Shown here: positions 7,653 to 14,861 of the stretch, piece after piece | How the letters are laid out: each line of letters starts with the position of its first letter | How positions within the stretch are numbered: the stretch's first letter is position 1 | Origin: an uncultured Flavobacteriaceae bacterium | GTDB lineage: Bacteria > Bacteroidota > Bacteroidia > Flavobacteriales > Flavobacteriaceae | NCBI GenBank assembly: GCA_905181835.1 | Contig: CAJIZF010000004.1 | Span: 62,001 to 126,000 of the forward strand | Length of the DNA stretch: 64,000 bases | Reading direction: 5' to 3' | Position numbers and translations under genes: made by a program | The notes under the pieces: generated by a model | Databases searched by the model: none | Seen by the model: the letters and a program-made list of their open reading frames with translations, nothing else | Told to the model about the DNA's origin: nothing

Positions 7653-7984
7653 AAGGTCAATTTTCTGAAAAAAATCTGAAAATTTTATTTATGAAAAACT
7701 CGATTTTTTCCAAAAAAAACCAGAAAAATCTGGAGCGGGGTATTCACCCCCTCTGGAGAAGTCGATTTCACCCTAAATAGAGGGGGGATACGGCAGGGGA
7801 TGCTGCAGGGAGGGCCCCCACGGGATGATCCTTCACCAATTTTAATCGGCAAAATCCATTAATCACAATAATAGCGTACACTTTAATTTATGAGTGTTTT
7901 GATAGCGATAAAATATAGGTTTTATGCTGCATGAGGGGTGTGGCTGCTATAATTTTAGGGTATAGATAGGTAAACCTTAAAATT
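7653..7984. other. Intergenic stretch with a G+C-rich patch
   Basis: These 332 bases have no credible gene. About 7733-7830 is unusually G/C-rich for this genome, with GGGG...CCCC pairs (GGGGTATTCACCCC), GGGGGGATACGGCAGGGG and GGGCCCCCACGGG. The rest is A+T-rich and leads to the recombinase fragment at 7985. It could be a recombination site region or imported filler; nothing decides this. Confidence 0.5.
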
Positions 7985-8194
7985 ATGAGTATTTCAATAT
8001 TATATACAAGAGTTTCGAGTGTAGATCAGAAAACGGATCGACAAAGAGTAAAAGAGGATGAATTTGATAAAGTTATCGAAGATAAATGTTCGGGAGCCAT
8101 TCCAATTTTTGAAAGACCCGAGGGTTCAACCCTAAAAACCCTTATAGATCGACAATTGATCAAGTCAATTTCTGTTTGGCAAATTGATCGTTAA
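7985..8194 (+). pseudogene. Serine recombinase 5' fragment
   Basis: The frame gives 69 residues beginning MSISILYTRVSSVDQKTDRQ, the start of the serine resolvase/invertase catalytic domain: the YxRVSS strand with the nucleophilic Ser (residue 10 or 11) and the following DQ..DRQ. It continues to SISVWQIDR, the strand before the LDRLxR helix, then stops at TAA where junction repeat C starts (AAATGACCTCC). The rest of the catalytic domain and all DNA-binding parts are missing. Compared with copies A and B, it looks like one gene with its middle deleted, leaving the 5' 210 bases joined to the last ~20 bases plus the junction. Confidence 0.85.
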
Positions 8195-8195
8195 A

Positions 8196-8348
8196 TGACC
8201 TCCTGTCTAATATGGCTCCCCCTATTATTCAAAGTTGCAGCACAATTTCTTCTTTTGACGATCCACTCGCCCTGGACGATATACATCTCTCCTTACCGAA
8301 TAATACTTAAGTAACGAGTGTAAACTTCCTCTAATATTGAAGGAGGTG
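8196..8348. repeat. Island junction repeat, copy C
   Basis: It begins ATGACCTCCTGTCTAATATGGCTCC, shared in most positions with the recombinase 3' flank at 9826-9850, then the CCCCTATTATTC...AGTTGCAGCAC...CGATCCACTCG block shared with D. ACTTAAGTAACGAGTGTAAAC and a hairpin (ACTTCCTC...GAAGGAGGT) follow. Confidence 0.8.
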
Positions 8349-8381
8349 TTTCGATGACTCCTTGGTTACTGATTTGTGGTT

Positions 8382-8433
8382 AACGTGTTTGTGTATGATT
8401 AGTTGCGAGTTTTAGCAATTAATTATACACGTT
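8382..8433. repeat. Imperfect 50-base hairpin
   Basis: The arms AACGTG(TTTG)TGTATGATTAGTTGC and GCAATTAATTATACACGTT pair with a few bulges around the loop GAGTTTTA. It lies downstream of the sigma-factor pair. It could be a terminator or a cassette boundary. The bulged arms resemble recombination hairpins, but no integron attC consensus can be confirmed. Confidence 0.55.
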
Positions 8434-8448
8434 GTTGCCATTAGTTTT

Positions 8449-8739
8449 TTATCTCTTAAACCTATTAATTACTTTCTTTATAAATTCCGAAATAATATTG
8501 ATGTCCTTTTTTATTGAATCTTTTTCAAATTGACTGACGTTATTTCTTTTCATTTTAGCCCAGTTTAATTTCAAAGTAGCTATGTCTGAATTAATCGAAT
8601 CTTTCTCGAATTGACTTACTTTACTTTTAAACTCATTTATGAGCTGTGATACTTGAATATTAATTTTTTCGGATTGAGGCTGTTCATTCCAAGTATTTTT
8701 TAATTCTTGCCAAATATTTTTCTGTTCACTATTCCACAT
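8449..8739 (-). CDS. Hypothetical protein with internal repeat, paired with sigma factor
   Basis: The protein has 96 residues and is highly charged, helical and likely coiled coil. The motif VSQFEKDSIxxDI occurs twice (about residues 41-53 and 68-80). No signal peptide; the C-terminal stretch ISEFIKKVINRFKR is amphipathic. It starts 4 bases after the ECF sigma gene stop, so the two are co-translated. The place next to an ECF sigma factor suggests an anti-sigma or co-regulator role, but no known anti-sigma domain is visible. Confidence 0.7.
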   Translation of the reverse strand: MWNSEQKNIWQELKNTWNEQPQSEKINIQVSQLINEFKSKVSQFEKDSINSDIATLKLNWAKMKRNNVSQFEKDSIKKDINIISEFIKKVINRFKR

Positions 8740-8743
8740 ATTA

Positions 8744-9235
8744 TTATATTTTATTAGTTATACAATCCAATAGGATTTTTTTAATTCTTTTCATTTTTAC
8801 TGCAATATGATTTTCTGTTAATCCGGTTATTTCAGCAATTTCTTTATACTTCAATTCTTCCAAATAAAGTATAATGATTGATTTATTTTCATTGTTTAAT
8901 TTTGAGATGCAAGAACTCAAAGCAATATACTTTTCTTGTTGATTATTCTCAATAGGAATAACTAAAGGAATGAATTGAATAGATTCTAATTGAAGTGCCT
9001 TGTTATAAGTTTTCTCTGATTTTTGTTTTGAGCGAAGACATATATTTAGTGTAATTCTGTAAATCCAAGTGTCAATACTCGAATTGCCTTTAAAAGTTGG
9101 AAGAGATTTCCAAATTGCAAAGATTACTTCTTGGAAAAGATCTTGAGGTTCTAAAGGAGAAACTGCATAGATTTTACAAATTCTATAAATTTTAGCTTTA
9201 TTATTTTCAAGTAGCTGTTCAAATGTTTCTTTCAT
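8744..9235 (-). CDS. ECF-type RNA polymerase sigma factor
   Basis: The protein has 163 residues, the usual ECF length. Region 2 spans residues ~8-75 (YRICKIYAVSPLEPQDLFQEV, then IDTWIYRITLNICL) and region 4 ~105-155 (LNNENKSIIILYLEELKYKEIAEITGLTENHI helix-turn-helix). It directs RNA polymerase to a small regulon. It is encoded with the small repeat protein in the last island module. Upstream on the minus strand two TGTCA motifs ~20 bases apart could be part of an autoregulated promoter (weak). It is island-borne and distinct from the core ECF gene at 25595. Confidence 0.88.
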   Translation of the reverse strand: MKETFEQLLENNKAKIYRICKIYAVSPLEPQDLFQEVIFAIWKSLPTFKGNSSIDTWIYRITLNICLRSKQKSEKTYNKALQLESIQFIPLVIPIENNQQEKYIALSSCISKLNNENKSIIILYLEELKYKEIAEITGLTENHIAVKMKRIKKILLDCITNKI

Positions 9236-9336
9236 TGTTTTTATCTGTCTCTGTTATTCTCTACTTATTTAGTGACAAGAGTTTTCGGAATATGACAGAT
9301 TTTTGAATTTATTTACGGATTTTCTTTAATTACTGG

Positions 9337-9434
9337 CAACTCGTTATATGGATTACAAACGTCCTGTTTATAGATCTGTGTTTACGGATACCAGGATCTT
9401 TGTTCTCGTTTATTTTAATTCAAATATAATGAAA
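9337..9434. repeat. 98-bp island repeat F, copy 2
   Basis: This is the second copy of the repeat at 7273. It starts CAACTCGTTATATG and differs at only a handful of positions. It lies between the sigma factor and the recombinase 3' fragment. Confidence 0.8.
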
Positions 9435-9466
9435 CATACAATAAAGAGATTTGTAAAACTCGTCAA

Positions 9467-9829
9467 TTGAACCTACAAAACTCATTTCTTGATTGTGGTA
9501 TTAGTTCTTCGGATTTCAATGAAATGAAAATTAGGATTGAATCTGAATTAAATGACAAACAGATTAAGTTGGAACGGTTGAAGTCCACGAAGAGTCCTTT
9601 TAAAGTGTATTTGAATAAAACTCTTCCTATGATTGAAAACTTAAGCGTCTATTGGGATAAATCGGATGGAAAGACCAAACAAAAGATTCTTGGTTGCATC
9701 TTTACCGAAAAATTCGAAAATTTTGATTTCGAGAGTTGCAACAACATTTTCACTCCAGAGATCGAATCTATTATGTTGGCCAGTAAGGTTTTGAAAGGTG
9801 GTAAAAAAAAGACAAGAGGTCAAAAATGA
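9467..9829 (+). pseudogene. Large serine recombinase C-terminal fragment, copy B
   Basis: The open frame of 120 residues begins at a TTG with no real start signal. It includes a Leu/Lys-rich coiled-coil-like helix (NDKQIKLERLKSTKS), then YWDKSDGKTKQKILGCIFTE and FDFESCNNIFTPEIESIM, typical of the end of large serine recombinases, where a helix is followed by KQxILgxIFxEkxxFd. The N-terminal catalytic domain is absent; a matching 5' piece lies at 7985. The stop TGA at 9827-9829 is inside a hairpin and only 14 bases from the tRNA-Asn 3' end, as expected for an integrase gene next to its attachment site. Confidence 0.8.
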
Positions 9830-9837
9830 CCTCTTGT
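9812..9837 (+). terminator. Hairpin at the recombinase stop codon
   Basis: ACAAGAGGTCA and TGACCTCTTGT form a perfect 11-bp stem with loop AAAA. The recombinase stop codon lies in the right arm. No T-run follows. A shorter version is kept in copy A at 3422-3443. Confidence 0.65.
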
Positions 9838-9843
9838 CTAATA

Positions 9844-9920
9844 TGGCTCCTCTTCTTGGACTCGAACCAAGGACACCCTGATTAACAGTCAGGTGCTCTA
9901 ACCAGCTGAGCTAAAGAGGA
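9844..9920 (-). tRNA. tRNA-Asn (GUU anticodon)
   Basis: Read on the minus strand, the 77 bases fold into a complete cloverleaf: acceptor TCCTCTT/AAGAGGA, D arm with AGCTCAGCTGGTTAGAGC, anticodon arm CCTGA-CTGTTAA-TCAGG with anticodon GTT, T arm with GGTTCGAGTCC, discriminator G and an encoded CCA. The 3' end is the right border of the island. The gene has its own upstream promoter and is intact, so insertion restored the tRNA sequence. Confidence 0.97.
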
Positions 9921-9993
9921 ATTTATTTTTGTATTCGTTTTTATAAGATCGTAATTGTTGCCTTTTAAAACCTGTTTGTTTTGAAGGCGGGTG

Positions 9994-10024
9994 CAAATAT
10001 AAAATATTTTTTATCTGCAACAAA
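9994..10024 (-). promoter_or_regulatory. Promoter of tRNA-Asn
   Basis: On the minus strand, TTTG (10024-10021) is followed after exactly 19 bases by TATATTTG (10001-9994), a full match to the Bacteroidota -33/-7 consensus. The tRNA 5' end lies ~74 bases downstream, implying a trimmed leader. Confidence 0.75.
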
Positions 10025-10040
10025 TAAATTTCAATTTTTA

Positions 10041-11366
10041 TTAGTTAAATAACCACCTGTAAACATCGTTACCATTGGCGAACAATACCAGAGTTATTAA
10101 AATGATAAATCCTGCCATTTGTGCGTATTCCATAACTTTTTCATTAGGCTTACGTCCAGTACCCATCTCATAAAGCAAGAAAATTACATGACCTCCGTCC
10201 AAGGCTGGAATAGGCAATATATTCATAAAAGCTAATATAATAGATATCAATGCGGTGGTGTGCCAAAAATCAATCCAACTCCAAGTGCCAGGAAATAAAT
10301 TTGCAATGGCGCCAAAGCCTCCAACTTGAGAAGCTCCTTTAGAGGTAAACACATATTTAAATTGTTTTACGTAGTCGGTAAGAATGTTGTATCCGTAATT
10401 AATTCCTCCTCCCAAACTTTCAAAAAAGCTGTATTTTACTTCTTTGTAGGCGTTTTGGTATTCGGTTCCAAAGTTATTAATTCCAATCGTTCCGTTTTCG
10501 GTGGGAGTAAGATTAAAGGTCTCAACGGCTCCAGCTCTTGCAACTTGTATAATAATTTCGTTACCAGGGTTTTTCTTAACCAAATCGGACATATCAGCCC
10601 AATTAGTTATTTCAATTCCATTGATCGAAAGTACCCGATCCCCTTTTAATAATCCTGCTTTTTGAGCAGGTAAATTTTCAATAATGGTATCCAGCATGGT
10701 ACTTCTAACGGGTTGGAAAGGCTGAAGTTCTCCTGCCTTAAACATGGTCATTCCAATATCTTCAGGGACAGATAGGATTTCTGTATTACCATCAGGATGT
10801 TTAACCGTTAAGGAGTTGACATCTCTTAAAAATAAAAAACGATTTAGGTCATTTAAATTTTCAAATTCTTCTTCGTTTAATTTTAAAACTTGATCCCCGT
10901 TTTTAAATCCTAATTCTTTAAAGGTTTGAGAAACTTCAAATCCGTTTGGTAACTGTTCGTTGGTAACTATTTTCTGTCCGACAAAATAAAATATACAGAT
11001 GTAGATAATCATCCCAACAATAATATTAACCGTAACCCCACCTAACATAATGATGAGTCGTTGCCAAGCTGGTTTAGATCTAAACTCCCAAGGTTGCGGT
11101 GGTAAAGCCATCTGTTCTTTATCCATACTCTCATCAATCATCCCGGAAATCTTCACATAACCTCCTAATGGTAGCCATCCTATTCCATAAACGGTTTCTC
11201 CAATCTTCTTTTTGAATAAGGAATACTTTACATCAAAAAATAAGTAAAATTTTTCAACACGGGTTTTAAATAGTTTTGCAGGAATAAAATGTCCTAATTC
11301 ATGCAATACAATTAATAACGAAAGGCTTAATAACAGTTGTATGGCCTTAACAGCAAATGGACTCAT
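10041..11366 (-). CDS. rseP: RseP-type site-2 intramembrane zinc metalloprotease
   Basis: The protein has 441 residues. HELGH at 22-26 in the first membrane segment is the zinc-binding, catalytic motif, and the second conserved motif LPIPALDGGH lies near residue 390 in a later segment. At least one PDZ domain (around 225-300, with AQKAGLLKGDRVLSINGIEI) sits between; an earlier region near 130-190 (FKNGDQVLKLNEEEF) looks like a second, weaker one. It cuts membrane proteins such as anti-sigma factors or signal-peptide remnants in the inner membrane. It is an ordinary core gene, transcribed toward the tRNA-Asn gene. Confidence 0.95.
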   Translation of the reverse strand: MSPFAVKAIQLLLSLSLLIVLHELGHFIPAKLFKTRVEKFYLFFDVKYSLFKKKIGETVYGIGWLPLGGYVKISGMIDESMDKEQMALPPQPWEFRSKPAWQRLIIMLGGVTVNIIVGMIIYICIFYFVGQKIVTNEQLPNGFEVSQTFKELGFKNGDQVLKLNEEEFENLNDLNRFLFLRDVNSLTVKHPDGNTEILSVPEDIGMTMFKAGELQPFQPVRSTMLDTIIENLPAQKAGLLKGDRVLSINGIEITNWADMSDLVKKNPGNEIIIQVARAGAVETFNLTPTENGTIGINNFGTEYQNAYKEVKYSFFESLGGGINYGYNILTDYVKQFKYVFTSKGASQVGGFGAIANLFPGTWSWIDFWHTTALISIILAFMNILPIPALDGGHVIFLLYEMGTGRKPNEKVMEYAQMAGFIILITLVLFANGNDVYRWLFN

Positions 11367-11530
11367 AGTCTATAAAATTAACGTGCAAAAATAGAAAATT
11401 AATATTACAAACCTCGTTAACCAAGCGTTTATTACCTTTTTATTAACTATTTAAAAATAAAATTTAATGTCTATAAAGCAACTCCTGATCTTATTCTTTA
11501 CGATTATTTTTAAATAGATGATCTGTTTCA

Positions 11531-11561
11531 TTTGGAATGTGGTTAAAGTCCGCTAAATTTG
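11531..11561 (+). promoter_or_regulatory. Promoter of the SCO-family gene
   Basis: TTTG at 11531-11534, a 19-base spacer, then TAAATTTG at 11554-11561: a full consensus match. The start codon is at 11581, giving a leader of about 12 bases. Confidence 0.75.
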
Positions 11562-11580
11562 TGCTTTTAAAAAAAATTAA

Positions 11581-12249
11581 ATGCTCAGGTTTTTTTCCTA
11601 CTATAAATCTTTTGCAATAGTACTTTTGGTGCTGTCCATTGTTATCATTTCTATTTTTTATCAAATCTTAAAGCCAAGAGAGGTATTGCCTATATTTCAG
11701 CCAGCGCAAGTCAATGAAGAGTTGGTCGACAGCACCATACAGCATGTAAAAAAATACCATACGATTGCAGATTTTTCTTTGATCAATCAAAATGGAAAAA
11801 CAGTCACTCAAGACACCTACAATAATAAAATTTATATAGCCGATTTTTTCTTTACTACCTGCCAAACAATTTGCCCTATTATGACTGACCATATGGTGAT
11901 ACTACAAAACCAATTAAAATTAGATCCAGATGTAATGCTACTCTCACATACAGTGACTCCCGAAATAGATTCGGTCGCGCAACTTAAAAAATACGCCTTA
12001 AACAAAGGAGTGTTGGACAGCAAATGGAACTTAGTGACCGGTGATAAAAAAGAAATCTATCAATTAGCTCGAAAATCGTATTTGGCGGTAAAATCATACG
12101 GTGACGGAGGTGAATATGATATGATTCATACCGAAAATTTTATACTTGTTGACCAAAAAAAAAGAATTAGAGGCTATTATGACGGTACCCTTGAAGAAGA
12201 TATTGAATCCCTTTTAAATGATATTGATATTCTTAAAAAAGAGCAATAA
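11581..12249 (+). CDS. SCO1/SenC family copper-binding thioredoxin-fold protein
   Basis: The protein has 222 residues with one N-terminal membrane anchor (about 10-28), then a thioredoxin-like domain exported to the periplasm. It holds the SCO copper/redox signature TTCQTICP (Cys94, Cys98) and the distant His183 in MIHTENFILVD. The family delivers copper to the CuA site of cytochrome oxidase or keeps its cysteines reduced. It stands upstream of feoAB but has its own promoter, and a ~100-base gap separates them. Confidence 0.93.
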   Translation: MLRFFSYYKSFAIVLLVLSIVIISIFYQILKPREVLPIFQPAQVNEELVDSTIQHVKKYHTIADFSLINQNGKTVTQDTYNNKIYIADFFFTTCQTICPIMTDHMVILQNQLKLDPDVMLLSHTVTPEIDSVAQLKKYALNKGVLDSKWNLVTGDKKEIYQLARKSYLAVKSYGDGGEYDMIHTENFILVDQKKRIRGYYDGTLEEDIESLLNDIDILKKEQ

Positions 12250-12316
12250 CTTTTTGCTAAACCCTGTATTTTAAATCTTTTACGAAACAACATTTTTTCA
12301 TATCAATATCTTAGCT

Positions 12317-12324
12317 TACATTTG
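12317..12324 (+). promoter_or_regulatory. TAnnTTTG box upstream of feoA
   Basis: TACATTTG, about 26 bases before the feoA ATG. A T-run (12293-12298) is at the -33 distance rather than a clean TTTG. No Fur or DtxR operator is obvious by eye. Confidence 0.55.
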
Positions 12325-12349
12325 TTGTTTAAAATCAATCTAAATAAAA

Positions 12350-12580
12350 ATGCTTACAATTGCATCTTTAAAAATAGGCCAAAAGGCGATCATTAAAGAT
12401 TTTTCTGTGGACGTTATCCCTCTAAAATTATTAGAAATGGGATGTCTTCCTGGAAACGAAGTTTCTTTAATACAAGAAGCTCCATTTAAAGACCCTTTGT
12501 ATCTAACTGTTAACGGAAGTCATTTAGCAATACGAAAAGAAATGGCTAGTAAGATTGAAATTAAACTTGTCAATGGCTAA
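12350..12580 (+). CDS. feoA: FeoA ferrous iron transport protein
   Basis: The protein has 76 residues, a single SH3-like domain: LKIGQKAIIKDFS, LKLLEMGCLPGNEVSLIQEAP, DPLYLTVNGSHLAIRKEMASKIEI. It assists the FeoB channel at the cytoplasmic face. The stop overlaps the feoB start by 8 bases (ATGGCTAA), showing tight translational coupling. Confidence 0.95.
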   Translation: MLTIASLKIGQKAIIKDFSVDVIPLKLLEMGCLPGNEVSLIQEAPFKDPLYLTVNGSHLAIRKEMASKIEIKLVNG

Positions 12581-14673
12581 ACAAATAAATGTAGCGCTTA
12601 TTGGTAATCCAAATACCGGTAAAACGTCGGTATTTAATACGCTAACTGGTCTCAACCAAAAAGTTGGAAACTATCCGGGAATCACCGTAGAAAAAAAACA
12701 AGGGACTTGTAATTTAGAGAGAAATATAAAAGCTCACATTCTTGACCTACCAGGAACTTATAGTTTAAATGCTTCCTCTTTAGATGAAAATGTGGTGATT
12801 GAATTATTGCTCAATAAAAAAGATAAAGACTTTCCTGATGTTGCGGTTGTCGTCGCTGATATTGAAAATTTAAAAAGAAATCTTCTCTTATTCACGCAGA
12901 TTAAAGATTTAGGAATCCCTACGATTCTAGCCATCAATATGGCCGATAGAATGAATCGGAAAGGAATTTCTATAGACGTGAAGCAACTAGAAACAATACT
13001 AGAAACCAAAATTGTATTAATTAGTTCTCGGAAAAACACAGGGTTTGAAGCGTTAAAAACAGGAATTGCTAATTATCAAAACCTATCTTTAAAACCGTGT
13101 TTAAATTCCTCTAAAATTGCACCCGACTATTTTGATAGAATTCAAAAAACGTTTCCAAACCAAGACCTTTATAAATTATGGCTCGTAATTACCCACGATG
13201 TAAATTTCGGAAAACTAGAGCGTAATGATTTTAAAGGAATTAAAACCTTGCAAACAGAATCAGTTAGTACCTTAAAAAGATTACAACAAAAAGAAACCAT
13301 TGTTCGATATCAATTTATCAATGATACCCTTAAAAAGACCTTACTCGTAGATGTAAAAAATGCAAAAGATCTACGCAATAGGTTTGACCGCATATTAACT
13401 CATAAAATTTGGGGATATGTCATTTTTTTTTCAGTTTTATTATTAATTTTTCAGGCTATATTTGATTGGAGCACGTACCCCATGGATATGATTGATAATG
13501 CCTTTACGTTCTTAAGTGAGTGGCTAAAAATAAATTTACCTACAGGAGATTTTTCTAATTTAATTTCTGAAGGGATCATTCCTGGATTGGGTGGGATTGT
13601 TATCTTTATTCCACAAATCGCATTTTTATTTTTATTTATTTCCATTCTAGAAGAAACTGGATACATGAGTCGAGTGGTCTTTTTAATGGATAGAATCATG
13701 CGCCGATTTGGTTTAAGTGGAAAAAGTGTAGTGCCTTTAATTTCTGGAACTGCTTGTGCTATTCCTGCAATTATGGCCACTAGAAATATCGAAAATTGGA
13801 AAGAACGACTCATTACTATATTAGTAACACCCTTTACCACCTGTTCGGCGAGGCTACCTGTTTATATGATCATTATATCATTAGTCATCCCTGAAGGAAG
13901 AATACTTGGGCTTATAAGTTTGCAAGGCTTTACCTTACTTGTTTTATATGGATTGGGGTTTGGAGCTGCAATTGTTGCAGCCTATGTACTCGATAAATTT
14001 TTAGATTTAAAAAGTAAATCTTTTTTTGTCATTGAAATGCCCAACTATAAACTTCCAATGTTTAAAAATGTAGGGATTACTGTGGTAGAAAAAACAAAAG
14101 CTTTCGTGTTTGGAGCGGGAAAAATAATACTTGCCATTTCAATAATTTTATGGGTATTGGCTTCCTATGGTCCCGGTGATTTTAATAATGCTGAAAAAAT
14201 TGTTACCACTCAAAACAGCACACAACCATTATCCGAAGGCGAACTTGATATAAAAATTGCCGCTTTTAAATTAGAAAATTCTTATATTGGTATTGTAGGT
14301 AAAGCGATCGAACCCGCTGTTCAACCATTGGGTTATGATTGGAAAATTGGAATCGCTCTAATTAGTTCTTTTGCTGCGAGGGAAGTTTTTGTAGGAACTT
14401 TAGCCACTATTTATAGTGTTGGGAATGATGATGTAGAAACCATAAAAAATAGAATGGCTGCAGAGGTAAATCCTTCCACTGGAGGACCCTTGTTCAACTT
14501 AGCAAGTGGTATTTCTCTATTATTGTTTTATGCCTTTGCAATGCAATGTATGAGTACCTTAGCAATCGTTAAAAGAGAAACTAATTCGTGGAAGTGGCCC
14601 ATGTGGCAATTAATCTCTATGACTGTTGTAGCTTACTGTAGTAGCACTAGCCGCTTTTCAAATTTTAAAATAA
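12573..14673 (+). CDS. feoB: FeoB ferrous iron transporter, frameshifted near the end
   Basis: The start is ATG 12573, inside the end of feoA. The G domain (residues 1-~165) has GNPNTGKT (11-18), DLPGTYSL and NMAD; the FeoB membrane part follows with paired Gate domains (GTACAIPA, TTCSARLPVY). It imports Fe(II) through the inner membrane. At codon TAC (14634-14636) the frame slips: as given, it continues out of frame to 14732. Skipping one base (T14637) yields VVALAAFQILK and a stop at 14671-14673, a normal last membrane helix, and places the next gene's ATG directly after. So the gene is either mildly damaged at its end or the base is a sequence error. Confidence 0.9.
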
Positions 14674-14835
14674 ATGGTTCAACAAATACTTGTCGTTATT
14701 ACCTTTTTAATCGCCGCAGTTTTCTTGCTTAAGAAATTTGTGTGGGGTCCTATTTTTGAAAATAAAAAAAAGAAAAGTGCTGCTATCGACGGAGCGAATA
14801 CCAAGTGTGGTAAAAATGATTGTGCTTGCCACTAG
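14674..14835 (+). CDS. FeoB-associated Cys-rich membrane protein
   Basis: The protein has 53 residues: one membrane helix (QQILVVITFLIAAVFLLKKF, residues 3-22), a Trp-Gly-Pro linker, a Lys-rich stretch and a Cys cluster CGKNDCACH at the C-terminus. This matches small FeoB-associated Cys-rich membrane proteins, thought to help FeoB, perhaps binding iron on the cytoplasmic face. The ATG follows the restored feoB stop with no gap (TAAATG). It is obscured because the frameshifted feoB frame reads across its first half. Confidence 0.85.
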   Translation: MVQQILVVITFLIAAVFLLKKFVWGPIFENKKKKSAAIDGANTKCGKNDCACH

Positions 14836-14861
14836 TATTTAAAGGTATTAATGATTTAATA

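Larger units (their letters stand above)
1845..9850. mobile_element. Modular genomic island at the 3' end of tRNA-Asn
   Basis: The right edge is the 3' end of tRNA-Asn (9844-9850). The left edge is a repeat beginning GCTCCCCC at 1845. Inside, similar junctions occur near 3454, 4390 and 8215, dividing the region into four modules: 1845-3454 (kinase-like, unknown acidic protein), 3454-4390 (cation diffusion facilitator), 4390-8215 (fur fragment, TonB receptor, DUF6660, DUF2779 fragment, recombinase 5' fragment) and 8215-9850 (small repeat protein, ECF sigma factor, recombinase 3' fragment). Broken serine-recombinase pieces, truncated genes and several repeats occur only in this stretch. The interpretation as successive insertions beside one tRNA gene, followed by decay, is inference. 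Confidence 0.75.

Noticed and set aside
1845..9850. CRISPR array or a defence system in the accessory region
   Set aside because: The repeats are long, few and unevenly spaced with genes between; no cas, restriction, toxin-antitoxin or other known defence gene was seen.
12758..13840. Minus-strand frames inside feoB
   Set aside because: Frame shadows without promoter, motif or reasonable start.
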